Positions 1 to 8,580 of a stretch of 64,000 bases of DNA are shown piece after piece; position 1 is the stretch's first letter; every line of letters begins with the position of its first letter. The position numbers and the translations under genes were made by a program. This DNA comes from Halomarina litorea (GTDB lineage: Archaea > Halobacteriota > Halobacteria > Halobacteriales > Haloarculaceae), in NCBI RefSeq assembly GCF_024227715.1, contig NZ_CP100448.1, positions 2,997,655-3,061,654 on the forward strand. Reading direction: 5' to 3'. The notes under the pieces were generated by a model. That model made no database searches. It was given only the letters and a program-made list of their open reading frames with translations, and had not been told where the DNA came from.

Positions 1-2
1 CC

Positions 3-1676
3 GAGCGGAAGAACCGCCTCGCGCTCCGCTGGGAGGGGCGACTCGGCGAGACGCGCGCGTACACCTACCTCGACCTCCACCGGGAGGTGAACGCCTTCGC
101 CGCCGCCCTGCGCGAACTGGGCGTCGAGGCCGACGACGTCGTGACGCTGTACATGCCCGTCGTCCCCGAACTCGTCGTGGCGATGCTCGCGTGCGCCCGC
201 CTCGGCGCGCCGCACAACGTCGTCTTCGCCGGCTTCTCGGCGGACGCGCTCACCACCCGGATGGAGCGGGCCGACTCCGCGTTCCTCGTCACCTGCGACG
301 GCTACTACCGCCGGGGAGACGCCATGAACCAGAAGCGCCGGGCCGACCGGGCGCGGATGGCACTCGACTACGACCTGCGGGCGACGGTGGTCGTCGAACG
401 ACTTGGCGGGGCGCGCCTCGGTCCCGACCAGCACGACTACGACGCGCTCGTGGAGCGACACGCGGGCGCGACGGTCGACCCGGTCCCCCGCGACGCCGGG
501 GACACCCTCTTCCAGATGTACACCTCCGGAACGACGGGCACGCCGAAGTCCGTCGCCCACACGACGGGCGGCTACCTCGCGCACGTCGCGTGGACGAGTC
601 GGGCGGTGCTGGACGTCAAACCGGAGGACACCTACTGGTGTACCGCGGACATCGGCTGGATTACGGGCCACTCCTACGTCGTCTACGGCCCCCTCGCGCT
701 GGGGACGACGACGGTGCTGTACGAGGGGACCCCCGACCACCCCGAGCGCGACCGGGTGTGGGAGATCGTCGAGCGCAACGCCGTCGACACCTTCTACACC
801 GCGCCGACGGCCATCCGCTCGTTCGTGAAGTGGGGCGAACAGCACCCCGAGGCCCACGACCTCTCCAGCCTCCGCCTCCTCGGGACGGTCGGCGAACCCA
901 TCGACCCGAGCGCGTGGCGCTGGTACCACGAGCACATCGGCGGCGGGGAGTGCCCCGTCGTCGACACGTGGTGGCAGACCGAGACGGGGGCCATCCTCGT
1001 CTCGACGCTCCCCGGCGTCGACGCGATGAAACCGGGGAGTGCGGGGCCGCCCCTCCCGGGTATCGACGCCGCCGTCCTCCGTCCGGACGGCTCCGAGTGC
1101 GACCCCGGCGAGACGGGTCTGCTCGCCATCCGGTCGCCGTGGCCGGGGATGCCACGCGAACTCGCCCACGCGACCGACTGGGGGCGGGCCGCCGCGGGCG
1201 AGGAGTGGTGCTACCTCGCGGGCGACGAGGCCGTCGCCGACGAGGACGGCTACATCACCGTCCTCGGGCGGGCCGACGACGTCATCAACGTCTCCGGGCG
1301 GCGCGTCGGCACCGCCGAGGTGGAGAGCGCCGTCGTCGCCGTCGAGGGCGTCGCGGAGGCGGCGGTCATCGGCGTCGACCACCCCACCCGCGGCACCGCC
1401 GTCCACGCCTACGTCAGCCCCGAGGTCGACCGGGCGGCGGACGACTCCCTCCGCGAGTCGGTCCTCGCGGCCGTCGAGGCGGCCATCGGCCCGCTGGCGA
1501 GTCCCGAGCAGGTCGTCTTCACGCCCGAACTGCCCAAGACGCGGTCGGGCAAGATCATGCGCCGACTGCTGGAGGCCGTCGCCAACGGCGAGGAGTACGG
1601 CGACACGAGCGCCCTGCGCAACCCCGAGGTGGTCGGCGAACTCGAGGTCCGCCGCGAGGGCGTTTCGGACGAATAG
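3..1676 (+). CDS. acs: acetyl-CoA synthetase, paralogue 1 (5' end cut by window)
   Basis: AMP-forming acetate:CoA ligase, converting acetate, ATP and CoA to acetyl-CoA through acetyl-AMP in the cytoplasm. The reading frame is open from the first full codon, and by comparison with the complete paralogue at 3625 about 100 residues are missing upstream. Visible ANL-superfamily motifs are the P-loop YTSGTTGTPKS, the WWQTETG motif, the hinge region GRADDVINVSGRRVGT and the C-terminal PKTRSGKIMRRLL, which holds the catalytic lysine. It differs from its neighbour at two conserved spots (PKS for PKG, GRRVGT for GHRLGT), so kinetics or acyl preference may differ; that is inference. A Bat-like regulator gene follows after 112 bases. 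Confidence 0.93.
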   Translation, partial: ERKNRLALRWEGRLGETRAYTYLDLHREVNAFAAALRELGVEADDVVTLYMPVVPELVVAMLACARLGAPHNVVFAGFSADALTTRMERADSAFLVTCDGYYRRGDAMNQKRRADRARMALDYDLRATVVVERLGGARLGPDQHDYDALVERHAGATVDPVPRDAGDTLFQMYTSGTTGTPKSVAHTTGGYLAHVAWTSRAVLDVKPEDTYWCTADIGWITGHSYVVYGPLALGTTTVLYEGTPDHPERDRVWEIVERNAVDTFYTAPTAIRSFVKWGEQHPEAHDLSSLRLLGTVGEPIDPSAWRWYHEHIGGGECPVVDTWWQTETGAILVSTLPGVDAMKPGSAGPPLPGIDAAVLRPDGSECDPGETGLLAIRSPWPGMPRELAHATDWGRAAAGEEWCYLAGDEAVADEDGYITVLGRADDVINVSGRRVGTAEVESAVVAVEGVAEAAVIGVDHPTRGTAVHAYVSPEVDRAADDSLRESVLAAVEAAIGPLASPEQVVFTPELPKTRSGKIMRRLLEAVANGEEYGDTSALRNPEVVGELEVRREGVSDE

Positions 1677-1788
1677 AATCTTCCGAAACCGTTCCCCCGC
1701 GTTCGACGCGACTGCCGGCGCGAACACCCCGCACCGAATCCATCAGGGGGAACACCTATTTCGGAGAGTCGAATAGACGCGAAACGCG

Positions 1789-3438
1789 ATGACCGACCTC
1801 GCGGCGTTCCTCTGTGCGGGCGGGTACGACCGCCTCCGGCGGGCCACGGGGACCCACCGGAGCGACCTCGTCGTCCGCCTCTGCGGGGAGGCCGGACTGC
1901 GCCCGAGCGAGGTCGTATCGGTGCGACCCGACGACGTCGTCACCGACGGCGACGCCCGCTTCCTCCGCCTCGACGACCGCGAGGCGTTCCTCCCCGCGGG
2001 CGTGGCCCACGACCTCCGGAAGTTCGCCGAGTCGGTCGGCGACGGCCCCCTCGTCGACGTCTCCGAGCGTCGCGTCCAGATGCTCGTCCGCGAGGCGGGC
2101 GACCGGGCCGCCGACCGGACCAGCGACGCCCGCTTTCGCGAGGTGTCGACGCGCGATCTGCGGGCCGCCCACGCCCGCCGCCTCCTCCACGACGGCGTCC
2201 CCCCGCAGGTAGTGCTCCGGGTGACGGCCTACGACCGACTGGCCGCTCTCAACGGCCACCTCCCGACGCCGGACCGCGAACGGGTCGCCGCCGCCCTGAC
2301 AGGCGGGGAGGCGACGCCCGACGACCCGCCCGCCCGCCTCCGCCGGACGGTGAGCGTCGCGGCGGACGTGGGGGAGGCGCTGGCGGCGGCCACCACCGCC
2401 GCGGACATCCGCGAGACGGTCTGCACCCGACTCGCGGGGACCGACGGCTACCGATTCGCGTGGGTGGCGGAGGCGACCGGCGACGGCCTCGTCGCCGCCG
2501 CTCGCGCCGGTGTCGGGGGCGACGCGGTCGAGCGGACGCTGGCGGACCCCGACGACCTCGTCGCCGCCGCCCTCGACGACCGGGAGGTGCGCTCCGGCAC
2601 CACCGAGAACGGGACGCTCGTCGCCATCCCTCTCGTCGGCGGGGAGACGACCCGCGGGGTCCTCGGTATCGGCGTCGCACCCGAGGCGGTGGAGGGGGCC
2701 GAACTGGACCTGCTGGGGGCGCTCGGCGCGCAGGTGGGCCACGCGCTGGCCGCCGTCGAGCGCAAACGACGACTGCTCGCCGACACGACGACGGAACTGA
2801 CGTTCGCGGTCGGACGTGAGACGGCCCCGCTCCCGTCGCTGGCGGCGGCGCTGGAGTGCACCGCCGAACTGGTCGGCGTCGTCCCGTCCGAGGAGGGTCT
2901 GCTGTGTTACGTCGCCGTCGGCGGTGTCACCCCCGACGCGGCCCTCGACTACCTGGGCGGGACGGACGCCGTCGCGGACGCCCGGTTCGTCGGCGACGAC
3001 GAGTCCGGCGTCCTCCTCGAGGTGACACTCCGGAACTCCCCGGCACGGACGCTCGCCGACGCCGAGGGGCGCGTCAGGACCTACGAGGCCGACGACCGGG
3101 GCGGGCGACTGGTCGGGGAGGTGTCGACGGACGTCGACGTCCGCCGGGTCGTCGAGCGCGTCACCGACGCGTTCCCCGAAATCACGCTGGAGGCGAAACG
3201 GGACGTCGACCGGGCCGGGCGGACCGACACGCGGGTCCGGGAGACGCTGACCGACGAGTTGACCGAGCGACAGGCGGCGGCGCTCCGGTCGGCGTACTTC
3301 GGGGGGTACTTCGAGTGGCCGCGGGACTCGACGGCCGAGGAACTGGCTGACTCGCTCGGCGTCTCCTCGCCGACGCTCCACAACCACCTGCGGACCGCCC
3401 AGCAGAAACTGTTCCGCGCGCTCCTCGACGACACCTAA
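1789..3438 (+). CDS. Bat-like HTH_10 regulator with integrase-like N terminus and GAF domain
   Basis: Probable transcription regulator of the bacterio-opsin activator type, 549 aa. Residues about 20-160 resemble a tyrosine-recombinase catalytic fold (AGLRPSEV around R38, then TRDLRAAHARRLLHDG around 121-136), but the position expected for the nucleophilic tyrosine is not tyrosine in my alignment, so it is probably not a recombinase. Residues about 190-330 look like a GAF sensor. The C terminus from about 487 (LTERQAAALRSAYFGGYFEW, then a helix-turn-helix) is a clear HTH_10 DNA-binding domain. It lies between two acetyl-CoA synthetase genes, which suggests control of acetate metabolism. A weak AT-rich box precedes the ATG by about 27 bases. 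Confidence 0.85.
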   Translation: MTDLAAFLCAGGYDRLRRATGTHRSDLVVRLCGEAGLRPSEVVSVRPDDVVTDGDARFLRLDDREAFLPAGVAHDLRKFAESVGDGPLVDVSERRVQMLVREAGDRAADRTSDARFREVSTRDLRAAHARRLLHDGVPPQVVLRVTAYDRLAALNGHLPTPDRERVAAALTGGEATPDDPPARLRRTVSVAADVGEALAAATTAADIRETVCTRLAGTDGYRFAWVAEATGDGLVAAARAGVGGDAVERTLADPDDLVAAALDDREVRSGTTENGTLVAIPLVGGETTRGVLGIGVAPEAVEGAELDLLGALGAQVGHALAAVERKRRLLADTTTELTFAVGRETAPLPSLAAALECTAELVGVVPSEEGLLCYVAVGGVTPDAALDYLGGTDAVADARFVGDDESGVLLEVTLRNSPARTLADAEGRVRTYEADDRGGRLVGEVSTDVDVRRVVERVTDAFPEITLEAKRDVDRAGRTDTRVRETLTDELTERQAAALRSAYFGGYFEWPRDSTAEELADSLGVSSPTLHNHLRTAQQKLFRALLDDT

Positions 3439-3465
3439 CTGTCTAGCCCGGCGACGTTGGGTGAA

Positions 3466-3501
3466 ACTCCTCCACGCGGGGAGCTATCCCGCGCGAGGAG
3501 T
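3466..3501 (+). terminator. strong hairpin after the Bat-like gene
   Basis: An imperfect inverted repeat starts 28 bases after the stop codon: arm ACTCCTC-CGCGGG pairs with CCCGCG-GAGGAGT around a short loop. No long T tract follows. A transcript-end or RNA-stabilising hairpin is the simplest reading, but termination is inferred. Confidence 0.4.
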
Positions 3502-3590
3502 CAGGATTCCGTTCGGAGACGCCACGAGTCGTCGGCGAACTCCGGGTTCGGGGGGGTCCGCGGTACGCGTTGTGATAGCTAGGTCGACAG

Positions 3591-3598
3591 TTTATATA
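3591..3598 (+). promoter_or_regulatory. TATA box of acs paralogue 2
   Basis: The AT-rich octamer TTTATATA stands out in GC-rich surroundings and lies about 27-34 bases before the ATG at 3625. This is the spacing expected for a leaderless or near-leaderless haloarchaeal transcript, and it supports the ATG over the in-frame GTG at 3613. Confidence 0.75.
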
Positions 3599-3601
3599 GC
3601 C

Positions 3602-3615
3602 CACGTCGTGACGTG
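3602..3615. promoter_or_regulatory. palindrome between TATA box and acs start
   Basis: CACGTC-GT-GACGTG is a perfect 6-bp inverted repeat with a 2-base centre. It lies just downstream of the TATA box and ends ten bases before the start codon. A protein bound here would block transcription initiation, so it is a candidate operator. The binding protein is unknown. Confidence 0.4.
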
Positions 3616-3624
3616 TGTGCAACC

Positions 3625-5604
3625 ATGTCGGAGGAGGAAGTAGAACTGGAAGCGCGACTGGCCGAACAGGACGAGTTCGAGCCACCTGCGTCGTTCGTCG
3701 AACAGGCGAACGTCTCTGACCCCGGACTCTACGAGGAGTTCGGGGAGAACTGGCCGGAGTGCTGGGAACACGCCGCGGACCTGCTGGAGTGGTCCGACGG
3801 CTACGACCAGGTGCTCGACGACTCGAACCCGCCGTTCTACGAGTGGTTCACGGGCGGCGAACTGAACGCCTCGGCGAACTGCGTCGACCGCCACCTCGAC
3901 GAACGCGGCGACGAGGTCGCAATCGAGTGGGTCGGCGAACTGGGCGAGACACGGACGTACACCTACGAGGACCTCCACGAGGAGGTCAACGCGTTCGCCG
4001 CGTCGCTCCGTGACCTCGGCGTCGAGGAGGACGACGTCGTCACGATGTACATGCCGATGGTGCCGGAACTCCCCATCGCCATGCTCGCGTGCGCCCGCAT
4101 CGGCGCGCCCCACTCGGTGGTGTTCGCGGGCTTCTCGGCGGACGCACTCGCCACGCGGATGAACGGCGCGGACTCGGAGTTCCTCGTCACCTGCGACGGC
4201 TACTACCGCCGCGGGGAACCCCTCGAACACAAGTCCAAGAGCGACGAGGGCGTCTCCGGCGTCGACCACGACGTGACGAGCGTCGTCGTGGACCGCCTCG
4301 GCGACGACTACGACCACCCGACCATCGAGGGCGACCACGACTACGACTCGCTGGTGGCCGACCACGCCGGCGAGACGGTCGAACCGGTACCCAGAGACGC
4401 GGAGGACATGCTGTTTCTCATGTACACCTCGGGGACCACCGGCCAGCCCAAGGGTGTCAAACACACCACCGGAGGGTACCTCTCGTGGGCCGCGTGGACG
4501 AGTCAGGCGGTGCTCGACGTCAAGCCCGAGGACACCTACTGGTGTTCGGCCGACATCGGCTGGATTACCGGGCACTCCTACATCGTCTACGGGCCGCTGG
4601 CGCTCGGCACCACGACGGTCATGTACGAGGGGACGCCGGACTACCCCGACAAGGACCGCCTCTGGGAGATTATCGACGACTACGACGTCACCCAGTTGTA
4701 CACCGCGCCGACGGCCATCCGGTCGTTCATGAAGTGGGGCAAGGAGTACCCCGAGAAACACGACCTGTCCTCGCTCCGCCTACTGGGCACCGTCGGCGAA
4801 CCCATCAACCCGCGGGCGTGGAAGTGGTACTACAAGCACATCGGCGGCGAGGACTGCCCCGTCGTCGACACGTGGTGGCAGACCGAGACGGGCGGGATGA
4901 TGGTCACCACGCTCCCCGGCGTCGGGAACATGAAACCCGGCAGCGCGGGACCGCCCCTGCCCGGCCTCGACGTACAGATAGTGGACACGAAAGGCGAGCA
5001 GGTCGAGGCGGGCCGCGCGGGCTACCTCACCGTCCAGAAGCCGTGGCCCGGGATGCTCCGCACGCTGTACAAGAACGACGAGCGGTTCATCGAGGAGTAC
5101 TGGGCGGAGTACTCCGACACCGACTCGGACGACCCGGACGACTGGGTCTACTTCCCGGAGGACGGCGCGAAGATAGACGACGACGGCTACATCACCGTCC
5201 TCGGGCGGGTCGACGACGTCATCAACGTCTCCGGCCACCGACTGGGGACGATGGAGATCGAGAGCGCCATCGTCGGCGTCGAGGGCGTCGCGGAGGCCGC
5301 CGTCGTCGGCGGGACACACGACATCAAGGGCGAGGCGGTGTACGCCTACGTCATCACCGAGGACGGTTACGAGGGCGACGACGACATGCGCGAGCGAATC
5401 GTCGCGGGCGTCGAGGACGCAATCGGTCCCATCGCCCGCCCCGAACAGGTGGTGTTCACCGAGGAACTCCCGAAGACGCGGTCGGGCAAGATCATGCGCC
5501 GACTGCTGGAGGACATCGCCAACGGCGAGGAACTCGGCAACACGAGCACGCTGCGTAACCCCGACGTCGTCACCGAAATCGAGCGGAAGGTCAAGGGCGA
5601 CTGA
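3625..5604 (+). CDS. acs: acetyl-CoA synthetase, paralogue 2
   Basis: Complete AMP-forming acetyl-CoA synthetase of 659 aa, the usual length for the family. Motifs seen are YTSGTTGQPKG (phosphate loop), ADIGWITGHSY, GEPINPRAW, WWQTETGG, GRVDDVINVSGHRLGT and the C-terminal lysine motif PKTRSGKIMRRLL. The start is taken at ATG 3625 because of the TATA box at 3591; GTG 3613 would add four residues. It is highly similar to the protein encoded at 3-1676, so the pair arose by duplication. The symporter genes that follow suggest acetate uptake coupled to activation. Confidence 0.95.
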   Translation: MSEEEVELEARLAEQDEFEPPASFVEQANVSDPGLYEEFGENWPECWEHAADLLEWSDGYDQVLDDSNPPFYEWFTGGELNASANCVDRHLDERGDEVAIEWVGELGETRTYTYEDLHEEVNAFAASLRDLGVEEDDVVTMYMPMVPELPIAMLACARIGAPHSVVFAGFSADALATRMNGADSEFLVTCDGYYRRGEPLEHKSKSDEGVSGVDHDVTSVVVDRLGDDYDHPTIEGDHDYDSLVADHAGETVEPVPRDAEDMLFLMYTSGTTGQPKGVKHTTGGYLSWAAWTSQAVLDVKPEDTYWCSADIGWITGHSYIVYGPLALGTTTVMYEGTPDYPDKDRLWEIIDDYDVTQLYTAPTAIRSFMKWGKEYPEKHDLSSLRLLGTVGEPINPRAWKWYYKHIGGEDCPVVDTWWQTETGGMMVTTLPGVGNMKPGSAGPPLPGLDVQIVDTKGEQVEAGRAGYLTVQKPWPGMLRTLYKNDERFIEEYWAEYSDTDSDDPDDWVYFPEDGAKIDDDGYITVLGRVDDVINVSGHRLGTMEIESAIVGVEGVAEAAVVGGTHDIKGEAVYAYVITEDGYEGDDDMRERIVAGVEDAIGPIARPEQVVFTEELPKTRSGKIMRRLLEDIANGEELGNTSTLRNPDVVTEIERKVKGD

Positions 5605-5661
5605 CCGCGGTACAGCGTTCTCAGAACTCACACCACACGACACCAGAACACGACACGATTC

Positions 5662-6075
5662 ATGACAGACACAGACACGCAACGGTCCGACGAGCCACAG
5701 GTCCGGTCCGACGGCGGGCGGGACGGGTCGGTCGACTACCTGAACAGCGAAGTCAACATCTTCAAACCCAGCACGCCGTTCATGCGCGACCACCTCCGGG
5801 TGGTCTGGGCGATGTTCGCCGCGTGGGCGCTCATCGTCTTCGGGCCGGTGACGGCGACGTATCTCGCCACCGACCTCATGACGAGCGTCACCGTCATCGG
5901 GTTCCCGCTGCACTACCTGCTGACGGCCATCGGGGCGCCGCTCGGCGCACTCGTCCTCTCGCTGGTGTATGCCCGCAAGCGCGACGCCCTCGACGAGAAG
6001 TACGGCGTCGACCACTCGGCTACCCGGCAGTCCACCGAGGGGACACCCGCCGCCGACGGGGGTGTCGAGAAATGA
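5662..6075 (+). CDS. symporter small subunit (DUF4212 family)
   Basis: Membrane protein of 137 aa with a charged soluble N terminus (about 45 residues) and two hydrophobic segments, at about 52-72 and 78-102. It matches the DUF4212 family, the small partner of a two-component sodium:solute symporter. Its stop overlaps the start of the large subunit (ATGA), so the two are translationally coupled. Position after acs suggests acetate or another short-chain acid as substrate; the substrate is inferred. Confidence 0.88.
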   Translation: MTDTDTQRSDEPQVRSDGGRDGSVDYLNSEVNIFKPSTPFMRDHLRVVWAMFAAWALIVFGPVTATYLATDLMTSVTVIGFPLHYLLTAIGAPLGALVLSLVYARKRDALDEKYGVDHSATRQSTEGTPAADGGVEK

Positions 6076-7760
6076 CGGCGACGGCGGCGCTCGCACCCGC
6101 ACAGCTCCTGCCGGACGCGCTGAACGCCTCGTTCAAGCTCGTCCCCTCGATAATGGTGACGGCGATGCTCGCGCTGTTCCTCGCCATCGGCTACGTGTTC
6201 CGCGTGGCCGACACCGAGGGCCTGTGGGTCGCCGGCCGCTCCATCGGGAACCTCGAGAACGGGATGGCCATCGGCGCCAACTGGATGTCCGCCGCCTCCT
6301 ACCTCGGGATGGCCGCGCTCATCGCCCTCTCGGGGTACTACGGGCTGGCGTTCGTCGTCGGCTGGTCGACGGGCTACTTCATCCTGCTCATCTTCCTCGC
6401 CGCCCAGATGCGCCGATTCGGGAAGTACACCGCGCCGGACTTCGTCGGCGACCGCTTCAACTCCGACACCGCGCGCGCCATCGCGGCGCTGACCACCATC
6501 CTCATCGGCTTCGTCTACTCCGTCGGGCAGGCCCGCGGGATGGGGCTGGTCGGCATCTACGTCTTCGGCGGTGACTACACCACCATGGTCATCCTGATGA
6601 TGGCCATCACGGTCGGCTATCTCGCCCTGTCGGGGATGCTCGGCGCGACGAAGAACATGGCCGTCCAGTACGTCATCCTCATCGTCGCGTTCCTCGCCGG
6701 CCTCTACGTCGTCGGCTACGTCGGGGGCTACTCGACGGTGCTCCCGCAGATAGAGTACGGCGCGATGCTCGACCAGTTGAGCAGCGAGTTCACGGAGCCG
6801 TTCATCAGCGGCGGGTTCTACCTCTGGCTGGCGACGGCGTTCTCGCTCATCGTCGGGACCTGCGGCCTGCCGCACGTCCTCGTGCGCTTCTACACCGTCG
6901 AGTCCGAGCGGACCGCCCGCTGGTCGACGGTGTGGGGCCTCTTCTTCATCTGCCTGCTCTACCTCTCCGCGCCGGCGTTCGCGGCGTTCGGTACCGACCT
7001 CTACGCGCAGGCCATCGGCGACCCCTACGGGACGCCCGGCATGACCGGCGCGGAGGGCGACGTCATCGTCGTCCTCGCGGCGCAGCTGGCGAACCTCCCC
7101 GAGTGGTTCGTCGGTCTCGTCGCCGCCGGCGGCATCGCGGCGGCCATCGCGACCACCGCGGGCCTGTTCATCGCCGCCTCCTCGGCCGCGGCCCACGACA
7201 TCTACACGAGCATCATCAACCCCGAGGCGACCCAGCGCCAGCAGCTGCTGGTCGGCCGTGCCACCATCGTCGTGCTCGGCGCCCTCGTCACCGTGACGGC
7301 GCTCGACCCGCCGGCACTCGTCGGCGAACTCGTCGCCTACGCGTTCTCGCTGGCGGGACTCGTCCTGTTCCCGATGTTCTTCCTCGGCCTCTGGTGGGAG
7401 AACACCAACCGGCAGGGCGCGCTGGCGGGCATGACCACGGGCCTGTTCATCTGGTTTGCGGCCATCACCAACCAGGTGCTCCCCGCCTACATCGGCGCGC
7501 TCGACGCCATGACCGGCGAGAGCGGGGCCATCGTCCCCGTCTTCGCGGACGTGTTCCCGGCCATCGGGGCCGCGCTCGCGGGCACGCCCATCGTCTTCGC
7601 GGTCACCATCGCCGTCTCGCTGGCCACCGACGAACCGCCGGAACGCATCAAGCGCATCGTCCGGCAGTGTCACAGCCCCGAACCGATGGGACAACAGCAG
7701 TCCGCCGAGGAGGTCGTCGCCAACAAGACCGGCGAGAGCGGAACCACCGCCGACGACTGA
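6072..7760 (+). CDS. sodium:solute symporter, large subunit (SSS family)
   Basis: Integral membrane transporter of 562 aa with about 13 hydrophobic segments, from the solute:sodium symporter family that contains acetate permease ActP. The start is ATG 6072, overlapping the small-subunit stop; the much longer open frame upstream is non-coding. The stretch GLWVAGRSIGNLENGMAIGANWMSAASYLGM is typical of the family's first core helices (cited here only as a landmark near residues 46-77). Together with the DUF4212 subunit it forms the two-subunit type. Linkage to acs favours acetate or propionate uptake. Confidence 0.9.
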   Translation: MTATAALAPAQLLPDALNASFKLVPSIMVTAMLALFLAIGYVFRVADTEGLWVAGRSIGNLENGMAIGANWMSAASYLGMAALIALSGYYGLAFVVGWSTGYFILLIFLAAQMRRFGKYTAPDFVGDRFNSDTARAIAALTTILIGFVYSVGQARGMGLVGIYVFGGDYTTMVILMMAITVGYLALSGMLGATKNMAVQYVILIVAFLAGLYVVGYVGGYSTVLPQIEYGAMLDQLSSEFTEPFISGGFYLWLATAFSLIVGTCGLPHVLVRFYTVESERTARWSTVWGLFFICLLYLSAPAFAAFGTDLYAQAIGDPYGTPGMTGAEGDVIVVLAAQLANLPEWFVGLVAAGGIAAAIATTAGLFIAASSAAAHDIYTSIINPEATQRQQLLVGRATIVVLGALVTVTALDPPALVGELVAYAFSLAGLVLFPMFFLGLWWENTNRQGALAGMTTGLFIWFAAITNQVLPAYIGALDAMTGESGAIVPVFADVFPAIGAALAGTPIVFAVTIAVSLATDEPPERIKRIVRQCHSPEPMGQQQSAEEVVANKTGESGTTADD

Positions 7761-7762
7761 CC

Positions 7763-8233
7763 ATGTACGAACGCATCCTCGTTCCCACGGACGGTAGCAA
7801 GACCGCCGAGGTCGCCATCGACCACGCGCTCGACCTCGCGGAGCGCTACGGCGCCGAGGTCCACGCGCTGTACGTCGTCGACACCGACGCGATGAACCTC
7901 AGCCTCGGCACCGAACAGGTCGACCGCCTCCGCAGCGGCAAGTTCGGCGAGATGACCGAGGTGCGAGAGCGCGCCGAAGCGGCGACGGCGGCCGTCGCGG
8001 ACCGGGCGCGCGAGCGCGGCATCGACGTCGTCGAGTACCAGACCGGCGGCCGGCCACACGACGCCATCGCCGACTACGCCGAGGACGAGGCCATCGACCT
8101 CATCGTGATGGGCAGTCACGGCCACTCGGGCGTCAGACGGGCGTTGCTCGGGAGCGTCACCGAACGCGTCCTGCGCACGACCCACCGGCCGGTGCTCGTC
8201 GTGGACGAACACGGCGAGGGGCAGCCGAGATGA
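7763..8233 (+). CDS. universal stress protein, UspA family
   Basis: Single-domain Usp protein of 156 aa. The N terminus MYERILVPTDGS and the C-terminal nucleotide loop GSHGHSGVRRALLGSVTE followed by HRPVLVV are the ATP-binding Usp signature. It starts two bases after the symporter stop, and its own stop overlaps the next ATG (ATGA), so it belongs to the acetate-transport operon. In such operons Usp proteins may regulate transport in response to ATP, but that role is inferred. Confidence 0.9.
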   Translation: MYERILVPTDGSKTAEVAIDHALDLAERYGAEVHALYVVDTDAMNLSLGTEQVDRLRSGKFGEMTEVRERAEAATAAVADRARERGIDVVEYQTGGRPHDAIADYAEDEAIDLIVMGSHGHSGVRRALLGSVTERVLRTTHRPVLVVDEHGEGQPR

Positions 8234-8445
8234 ATCTGGAGGACGTCCGGACGCACGTCAGCGAGAACCGCTCGGGGATGCTCGCCGACCTCGCGTTCGC
8301 CGTCGTCTGGGTGACCGTCGTGACCGCGCTGTTCGACGTCCTGCAGGGGCCGCAGTGGGCCTACTACCTCTGCATGCTCGGCGGCGTCGTGGCCCACTGG
8401 GGCTTCTTCACCTCGCTGGCGATGGCGCGCGCCCAGCAGGACTGA
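8230..8445 (+). CDS. small membrane protein, unknown function
   Basis: A 71-aa protein with two predicted membrane segments (about residues 19-38 and 45-64). Its ATG overlaps the stop of the universal stress gene by four bases, which supports real translation and operon membership. I do not recognise a named family. It closes the acs-symporter operon; a 135-base intergenic space follows. Confidence 0.75.
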   Translation: MNLEDVRTHVSENRSGMLADLAFAVVWVTVVTALFDVLQGPQWAYYLCMLGGVVAHWGFFTSLAMARAQQD

Positions 8446-8519
8446 GCACGCGCCCTCGAGCACTTCTCCGGTTTCGACAGTCACAGCCGACAGCACGTCC
8501 CGAGGGAGGTATTTGAACA

Positions 8520-8535
8520 CCCAACACGTGTTGGG
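8520..8535. promoter_or_regulatory. perfect 16-bp palindrome upstream of hyuA
   Basis: CCCAACACGTGTTGGG is a perfect palindrome whose right end lies 45 bases before the hyuA ATG, so just upstream of where the core promoter should be. A dimeric regulator site is likely. The HTH_10 gene at the end of the cluster (15669) is one candidate binder; that link is inference. Confidence 0.5.
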
Positions 8536-8580
8536 AGAACGCTTAGGCGATTTTCGGCGGCGAACAACTCACGGTAACGC

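Noticed and set aside
5823-6071. 5' extension of the large symporter frame
   Set aside because: It overlaps the whole small-subunit gene in another frame. The ATG at 6072 overlaps the upstream stop and gives the family-like N terminus.
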